A DNA stretch of 64,000 nucleotides, from assembly GCF_000002235.5 (NCBI RefSeq), contig NW_022145605.1, positions 36,238,579 to 36,302,578 of the forward strand, given 5' to 3'. The notes under the pieces were generated by a model. That model saw nothing but the letters and a program-made list of their open reading frames with translations. It made no database searches and was not told the origin of the DNA. The DNA comes from Strongylocentrotus purpuratus. Taxonomy: Eukaryota; Echinodermata; Echinoidea; Camarodonta; Strongylocentrotidae. This document shows, piece after piece, positions 58,285 through 64,000 of the stretch. A program made the translations under genes and the position numbers. Within the stretch, counting starts at the first letter, position 1; the number at the start of each line of letters is the position of its first letter.

Positions 58285-58925
58285 TCTTTTGCGTCCGTTC
58301 CGAAAAATTATCAATTTACCGATAAGGGTCAGAAAATCTTCAATTTGAGAGCAGATTTACTCAAAATTCATTGTAAGTAAAAAGTGGTAGACCCTACCAA
58401 CTGATTGTATGATAGACTATATTGCCTTGCAAATTATGATATTACCTTATTTTTGATGGATCACATGTTTTGATAAATCAATTGTAAACCCCCGTGCGTG
58501 AAGTTAGGTCTCGTCGTTGTTTATATTGAATGAATTAAATTGAATTCAGATAAATAGGGCTTAATAAGAGTCCAAAACAGTGCACTAAAATCGTCTTCTT
58601 TCTATAATAATTAAATCAAACGTCTAAGCTTTTCGCGCGGGAAGGGGGAAAATGGATTCAGACAAGGATTAAGAGTTGAGATGACTTTTTTAGATGCAGC
58701 GCGCACTCACGATCGAACATCAAATTTTTAGATCGCGATATCTCTGAAATCCTTCGACGATAAATTTTGTAGTTCCATCAATCTGTAGTAAAAAAACTTT
58801 GCCGTCTATTTGGTAATAATTTAAATAAATAAATTTGTGTAGAATATGAGAAATCATAGATCGAAAATATCACATTTTGTAAGCTGTTCTAAAATGTCCG
58901 CGAACTTTGGTTACCCCTTCATACA
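58285..58925 (+). repeat. Direct repeat X, copy 2, with array-unit insertion
   Basis: Second copy of X. Between TTAGGTCTCGT and TGACTTTTTTAGATGC, where copy 1 has only about 8 bp (57482-57489), this copy has 58517-58680. That insert is the reverse complement of an array B unit: AATTCAGATAAATAGGGC, AAAATCGTCTTCTTTCT, CGTCTAAGCTTTTCGCGCGG. Confidence 0.85.
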
Positions 58926-59449
58926 TGTGTACGTCTTCTTTTGGACAACTGCACGTAAACAAATGGACTTGATTAACTGGGTCAGCGCTAGCATTTGCGA
59001 AACGGACCGAAGTTCTCCTCACGCTTCGGTTTGGCATATGTTGCACTCACATGATTTCGTAGGCCTACTGCGGTCGCGTCGTCTGTAGTCGTATTATACC
59101 GTATTTTCCCTGAGTGGGCCTCGGGAAAGACGCATAGTCTTGTCTAGACCAAAAGCTTCGGTTTCTGAACTGATATCGACGGTTGTTCCGCTCAGATTGA
59201 ATATGGCTCCTCTGACCACAAAGAACTTTGCGCATCGATCTGCTCAAGTTGCTTCGAATTTAAGTAAGAGAGGGCCTACTTAACCTAAGCGCAACTTAAG
59301 TTTGATGGCATGTCAATACATAATATTATGTCACACCTAGGCCTGAGTCATCACAGGTTTTGTCGAACCCTGGTTTGACTTGTATGCTAGCAGAGAGAGA
59401 AAAAATGCGTGGGTCTTAGATCACGTGATATTCGCGTGCCTCTTTTTTT
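58926..59449. other. Unassigned; short repeat of the 58.24-kb segment
   Basis: 59143-59190 (AAAGCTTCGGTTTCTGAACT, GATATCGACGGTTG) repeats 58246-58275. No gene recognised. Confidence 0.5.
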
Positions 59450-60017
59450 ATGCCTCCGCCACCGAAGGTGGTGCCGGAGGCATCATGTTTTCGGGTTGTC
59501 CGTCCGTACGTCCGTCCCGTTTGACCGTTATCACAATATCTCAAGAACCACTGGAGATGTAAAAACTTCAAACTTAAGGATAGTATGTATCACCATAGGA
59601 AGACGATCTGATTAGATTTTGGAGCACGTAGGTCAAAGGTCAAGGGTCACAGAGGTCAACTTATGAAATTCCATACATTGAGATTGTTATCATGATATCT
59701 CAAGAACCACTGGAGAATTTTCACTTCAAACTTAATGATAGTATGTATCACCATATCATAATATCTCAAGAACCACTGGAGATTTAAACTTCAAACTTAA
59801 TGATAGTGTGTATCACCATAGGAAGACAATCTGATTAGATTTTGGAGCACGTAGGTCAAAGGTCAAGGGTCACAGAGGTCAACTTATGAAATTCCATACA
59901 TTGAGATTGTTTTCATGATATCTCAAGAACCACTGGAGATTTAAACTCCAAACTTGTTTAAATTGCTCTATGGCGGAGGCATCATTTTCGACTGCGCGCA
60001 GTCAAAATTCCATCTAG
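59450..60017 (+). mobile_element. Helitron-like non-autonomous element (3' end supported)
   Basis: The right end has a perfect 14-bp palindrome, GACTGCGCGCAGTC (59990-60003), then 10 nt, then CTAG followed by T. This matches the Helitron 3' signature of hairpin, about 10-12 nt, CTRR and insertion before T. The left part has a hairpin, ATGCCTCCGCCACC / GGTGGTGCCGGAGGCAT, and TTGTCCGTCCGTACGTCCG. The interior has two repeats of TATCTCAAGAACCACTGGAG with AGGTCAAAGGTCAAGGGTCA. The 5' end (TC after A) was not fixed, so the start is approximate. Confidence 0.5.
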
Positions 60018-60499
60018 TTTCTCTCTGCCCCTTTTTTTCCTCTCTGCCCCTTTTTTTCCTCTTTAAGAGCTGCCGCATGCTGTCTAAAGTCTACTGCACT
60101 GCATGACAATTACGTCTCATTTCAAAATGATGGCTAGCTGAACTTGATATCGAGTACGTACGTAGCTCATGAAATATCATTATTTCTCTAAGATAATATG
60201 AATATCTACAGTATTATTTGTCAAACCTTATTATTTTTTTTATTTTTTTGAATTGGAGTCCCTGAAAGCCTTACGTGAAGTTTTTTAATTGGTTTCATGC
60301 TTACTGTTCCGATCAGCTCGGATGACGGTGTAGCGATGTAAACACACATATGAACTTCAGCTTCAGTTTGCCGTTACACACACATTTTTAGAACGAATGA
60401 TAGCACTTCGAAGTTTTTTCAAGAGCTTTAAATTATATTCCTTCATCAAAATATCAAGGGTAAACCATTATGCTGTGGATATATTTTGACAATTATATT
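60018..60499. other. Unassigned
   Basis: A duplicated TCTCTGCCCCTTTTTTTCC pair at 60022-60061, then AT-rich sequence with no recognised feature. Confidence 0.5.
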
Positions 60500-63400
60500 T
60501 ATGCCTATTACTTCTACTTCTACGTCGGTACTTGACAGGATCCATCAGTCAGGATAAAACGTCAAGGTTGAAATGTCTGGCAAGGTGCTCTTGTGCAGTG
60601 CAGTCAGTTGGCGTATTATGTACAAGGTGCAAGTAAAAACAATTCTCAGCCATCAATGGCGTTTCTGGAAAAGGGCTCCCTGGAAGGTTTCTGCTGTTGA
60701 AAAAACCAAAATATCTGGAGGGAGCATGTACCATGCTGCAACTGTCCGTGGGAAATAAGAGTGTTTGTAAAGCTCAGTACAGGCAGTGATTAGCGTGAAT
60801 TTATTCGGGTGGAATTGCCTAGTGTTGTTCTGAGTCATAGGTGTGACAAACTGATCTGGATTTATTGCTACGAGGCCATGTTGAATCTTGTACAGTAGGG
60901 TTAGGCATGCAGCATGTCGACGTTCCTCCAGGGTATCCCACTTAAGGTCATTGATCATGGCAGACACACTTTCAGTATGGTGGTATCTCTGAATGACAAA
61001 TCGTGCTGCACGTCTTTGAACACCTTCAATTTTGGCTGTGTCTTTCTTCGTTGATGGATTCCATACTGTAGCACAATACTCATCATGGGGTCGGACAATG
61101 GACGTGTAAAGCTTGTTGCCGTAACTTTTGGGAGGATCTTCTGAGATTTCGACTGATGAGACCAAGCATTTGATTTGCTTTAGATGTCATGCCATTGATG
61201 TGCTTCTGCCAGGACAGGTTGTTGGTCAGTAGAACGCCTAGGTAGTTGTGCTCTTTGACTTCAGAAAGTTGAACATCTCCAAGATGGTAGTTTCCTTCCA
61301 GGTTGTTGCGCTTGAGTGAGAACCGAAGGAGGTGGCATTTATCAATGTTGAACTTCATCTGTCAGGTTTCTGACCACTGGTGAAGAAGATCAAGGTCCTG
61401 TTGCAGGGCATGGCGATCATACAAGTTACGAATGGGACGATAGATGAGACAGTCGTCTGCAAACAGCTTCAGATTGGAGGAGATTCCATTAGGGATGTCA
61501 TTGATGTATGTGATAAAGAGGAGCGGACCGAGAACTGTTCCTTGGGGGACGCCTGATGAAACGTGAGACCAATCAGATGTATGACCATCCACAACTACCC
61601 GTTGAGATCTCTCGGTAAGGAAAGCCCGAATCCATTCCAGTAAGTGGCCTCGAATGCCATAGTGGTGGAGTTTCAGCAAGAGGCGTTCGTGAGGGACTCT
61701 TTTAGAAGCTTTAGAGAAGTCTAATACGATGGAATAGACTTGTTCTCTCTGGTCGATAGATCTTGTTAGCTCATCAACCGTTGTTACTAGCTGTGTCTCG
61801 CAAGAGCGCCCAGAACGGAATCCATGTTGGCAATCATTTAAGATTTTGTTGTCATCATAGTGGTTCATCACTTGACTAAAGATGATGTGTTCCATGATCT
61901 TGCTGCATATAGCTGTGATAGACACTGGACGGTAGTTGGAGGGGGTACAGCGGAGTGAGAGAGGATATTCCAGTTGCCTTTTGTTTTTTAGATCTTATAT
62001 AATTCCAAAAGGCTTTGTTGTTTTTGTTCATGCTATCACTTGTGAACATGTTGTTTTGGTAAGTCCAGTAGTTATGTCTGATCTCTTTCCGCAGCAATTT
62101 CTGGTACTCCTTATTGGCCGTCCACTCTCCAGACTGCTTGGCTGCATTGTAGAGCCTTTGCTTCTTTCTAATCATTCTCTGTATCTTGTTGGTGATCCAA
62201 CGGCTAGATCTGTTTGGTTTTGACATCTTAGATGGTATGTGTGTATCCATAAGGAGAATGATTTTCGATCTGAAGTAATCCCAATTTTCTTGCACTGATC
62301 TTGAGCTCGGGTTGCTGCTAAGGAAATCTACCTGAAAGGTCCTAATATCACATACATGTAGCAGGTCAGCAACATTAGCCTTACTGAAAATGTAGATCTT
62401 CCGTGTTGCCTTCTTTGCTAATCTGGGTTTGGAATTGATCTCAAAGGTAACTGCCTCATGATCACTCAAACCTGCAGTGACTTTGCAGTTACGGATGAAG
62501 TTGGGGTGACTTGTTAAAAATATGTCCAGAATATTCTTGGTGGATCCAGATATCCTGGTGGGGTCCCTCACCATCTGATCCAAAAAGAAGTCATTGCAGA
62601 TGTCAAGCAACATTGAACATTTGGCTGCTTCAGTGGCATATGGCTTAACTGTTCTCTTTGTCCAGTCAACATCGGCCAGATTGAAGTCTCCCCCTACTAT
62701 AAGGATCGGATCTTTGAACTTTGCACATATATCAGACAGACTTTGTGCAAGGCCATGGAGGTTAGCAAGGTCAGAATTTGGTGGTCTGTAGAAGGAGCCT
62801 ATGATTAATTTCTTGAAACCTTGGATGTTCAGTTCAATGAAAAGCACTTCTGCTCCTGATTCTACGAACTTGCACTCTGTTGTGATAAGATCATCTTTCA
62901 CCATATCAAATACACCTCCTTTCCTTGCATGGATTCTGTCTTTTCTGTAAGTTGTAAACCCTGGTGGGGTTATTTCAGCTGTCAAGATATTTGGTTTCAA
63001 ATGGGATTCAGTTCCTATAATCACATCTGGCTTGAGGTTATCAATCATGGCTTCCAAATGTGGTAGCTTGTTAACCAGACCATCACAGTTGACAAGTAGA
63101 CTTTTCAGGATTTTAGTCTGCTGTCTGTTGTTGGTAGAATTCTTTCCAACTTGTCTCTTTGATCTGGTTGGAGATGATGTGGCCTTTGGTGATCCAATGT
63201 GGAAACTTCCACTATCTGATGATATTGTGTCGCTGGAACAGTTATCTATGCTGACTTCAGTGGTGTTGTTCAGGCAACTAAATGGATTATCTGTTGGCGT
63301 ATCATTCAAAGTGCGGAAGAGGGATGGACTAATATTTGGAAGCCCACATTGGCAACAAATCCATGTCAGACTAGAATTGGCATAGGCATTGTAGTATTAC
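60500..63400 (-). mobile_element. CR1/L2-type LINE, broken
   Basis: One minus-strand LINE: APE endonuclease followed by reverse transcriptase, no RNase H, a short 3' UTR and no clear simple-repeat tail. It is 5'-truncated within the PHD/linker region near 63400. Frame breaks and an internal deletion make it inactive, but the protein text is well preserved. Confidence 0.85.
60653..63395 (-). pseudogene. LINE ORF2: endonuclease and RT (internally deleted)
   Basis: Reading from 63395 down: TWICCQCGLPNISPSLF is the end of a PHD-like finger. It is in frame with the long 61876-63309 stretch, so 63309 (a TTG codon) is not the true start. Endonuclease: LLVNCDGLVNKLP, IIGTESHL (catalytic Glu), LIVGGDFNLADVDW, ILDIFLTSHP, GLSDHEAVTF. 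The RT N-terminal fingers are missing: KKQKATGISSL jumps almost directly to CTPSNYRPVSITAICSKIME, with a frameshift near 61920. RT core: QHGFRSGRSCETQL, VLDFSKASKRVPHERLL, SGVPQGTVLGPLLF, LKLFADDCLIYR (catalytic Asp pair intact). A TGA after HQWSET at about 61361 replaces a Trp, and another shift lies near 61120. The C-terminal part is YTSIVRPHDEYCATVWNPST then IEGVQRRAARFVIQ. Confidence 0.87.
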
Positions 63401-64000
63401 GATTTAATTGTAATAGTCTGATCAACATTTTATTCTTGTGTGTGGGACTTTCTTAACTTGCTCAGTCTTCAGTGAGTCATATTTCCACTTCCGTTTCTGA
63501 ACACACTCGGTACCACAAAGCGTGATTCCTTTCTTGCAGCCTCCATTTATTTCTAAAGCATATTTATTAAAATAAATTGAAATAGAAGTTTGTGAATTGC
63601 ATATTTTTAGTTCTTTATTTCAAAATATCAGTATGAAATTTAAATTTGAAAAACCCAAAACTTGAATATTCAAACCCGGGTTTCGGCGCAACGTTCGGGG
63701 ACCTAGCGGGGAACCATTTTGACTCGGGCCTAGTCACACCACAGAGATTTTTACATGTCATGCTTTAAACAGGTTACGCATTTCACACATAACTGAAGCA
63801 CAAATGAAATTGCACACACATAAAATAGAAAAATCGACGAACATTTCAGAATAATTTCCAGTTTGTACCTTAAAGTAGATATTCATTGCTTTTAAAAACG
63901 AACTTTATTTTCATTATTGCAAAGTTGAAACTTTGATTCGACAAGGTTATCAAAATTCAATGCTTAGAAACATTCAAAGTAATGATTATTATAAATTACA
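63401..64000. other. Unassigned AT-rich region
   Basis: Flank of the LINE. A short cysteine-containing frame at about 63420-63545 (minus) has no recognisable domain. Nothing else supported. Confidence 0.5.

Noticed and set aside
58846-59088. 80-codon plus ORF
   Set aside because: Starts inside direct repeat X and runs into unassigned DNA; no domain and no splice support.
59389-60031. GCAGAGAGAGAAA / TTTCTCTCTGCC as terminal inverted repeats of the 59.4-60.0 kb repeat
   Set aside because: Low-complexity GA sequence and no TSD; the hairpin-CTAG end is a better boundary.

Overview
The window looks like intergenic and intronic DNA from a marine invertebrate deuterostome, most likely an echinoderm. 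That is an inference, not a proof. It rests on the mix of CR1/L2-type and I/Nimb-type LINEs, a foldback element whose arms are built of short tandem repeats (as remembered for sea urchin TU elements), CAGNGGCG-type 8-bp-TSD elements, Harbinger and P-like transposons, and low coding density. There are no operons, rRNA genes or CRISPR arrays. Nearly every long reading frame belongs to a transposable element.

Layout. 1-10025: a satellite array of 280-bp and 341-bp units that enters from the left edge; it is followed by a short spacer and a decayed set of the same repeat in inverted orientation (10318-11280). 11.3-14.3 kb: mixed repeats, a LINE C-terminus and a TIR element rich in TGACCT motifs. 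14.3-14.9 kb: two minus-strand exons of a DAAM-like formin, the only clear host gene; the gene should continue leftward, so the satellite probably lies in one of its introns. 15.2-17.0 kb: foldback element. 17.5-21.7 kb: a small MITE split by a 3.7-kb array-bearing element (A), which carries a TTAA-flanked MITE. 22.0-23.4 kb: LINE 3' end. 24.0 and 28.1 kb: two copies of a SINE whose head resembles 7SL RNA. 28.3-34.0 kb: a near full-length but broken I/Nimb-type LINE. 34.1-39.0 kb: four Harbinger-like copies, three of them stacked inside one another. 39.6-43.6 kb: dispersed repeats. 43.6-48.3 kb: a P-like element with perfect 7-bp TSDs, split by a second array-bearing element (B); near its right end is a 1-kb unit with convergent THAP and SAP first-exon-like ORFs between perfect 20-bp inverted repeats. 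48.9-50.1 kb: LINE ORF1 fragment. 50.1-52.6 kb: a PHD-EN LINE split by a third array-bearing element (C). 52.1-55.9 kb: a nearly identical 1.9-kb tandem duplication. 56.2-60.0 kb: inverted repeats, nested palindromes and a Helitron-like end. 60.5-63.4 kb: a broken minus-strand CR1/L2-type LINE.

The strongest biological signals are (i) three TSD-confirmed elements A, B and C that share one plan (short TIRs, a homopurine tract just inside one end, an internal array of ~110-120-bp units), with single array units also found as precise insertions elsewhere; (ii) the THAP/SAP unit, which looks like an internally deleted derivative of a two-gene transposon; (iii) the 7SL-headed SINE with a perfect 15-bp TSD; and (iv) recurrent insertion of Harbinger copies into the same subterminal site of older copies. 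All assignments come from reading the sequence and remembered family features; no database was searched.
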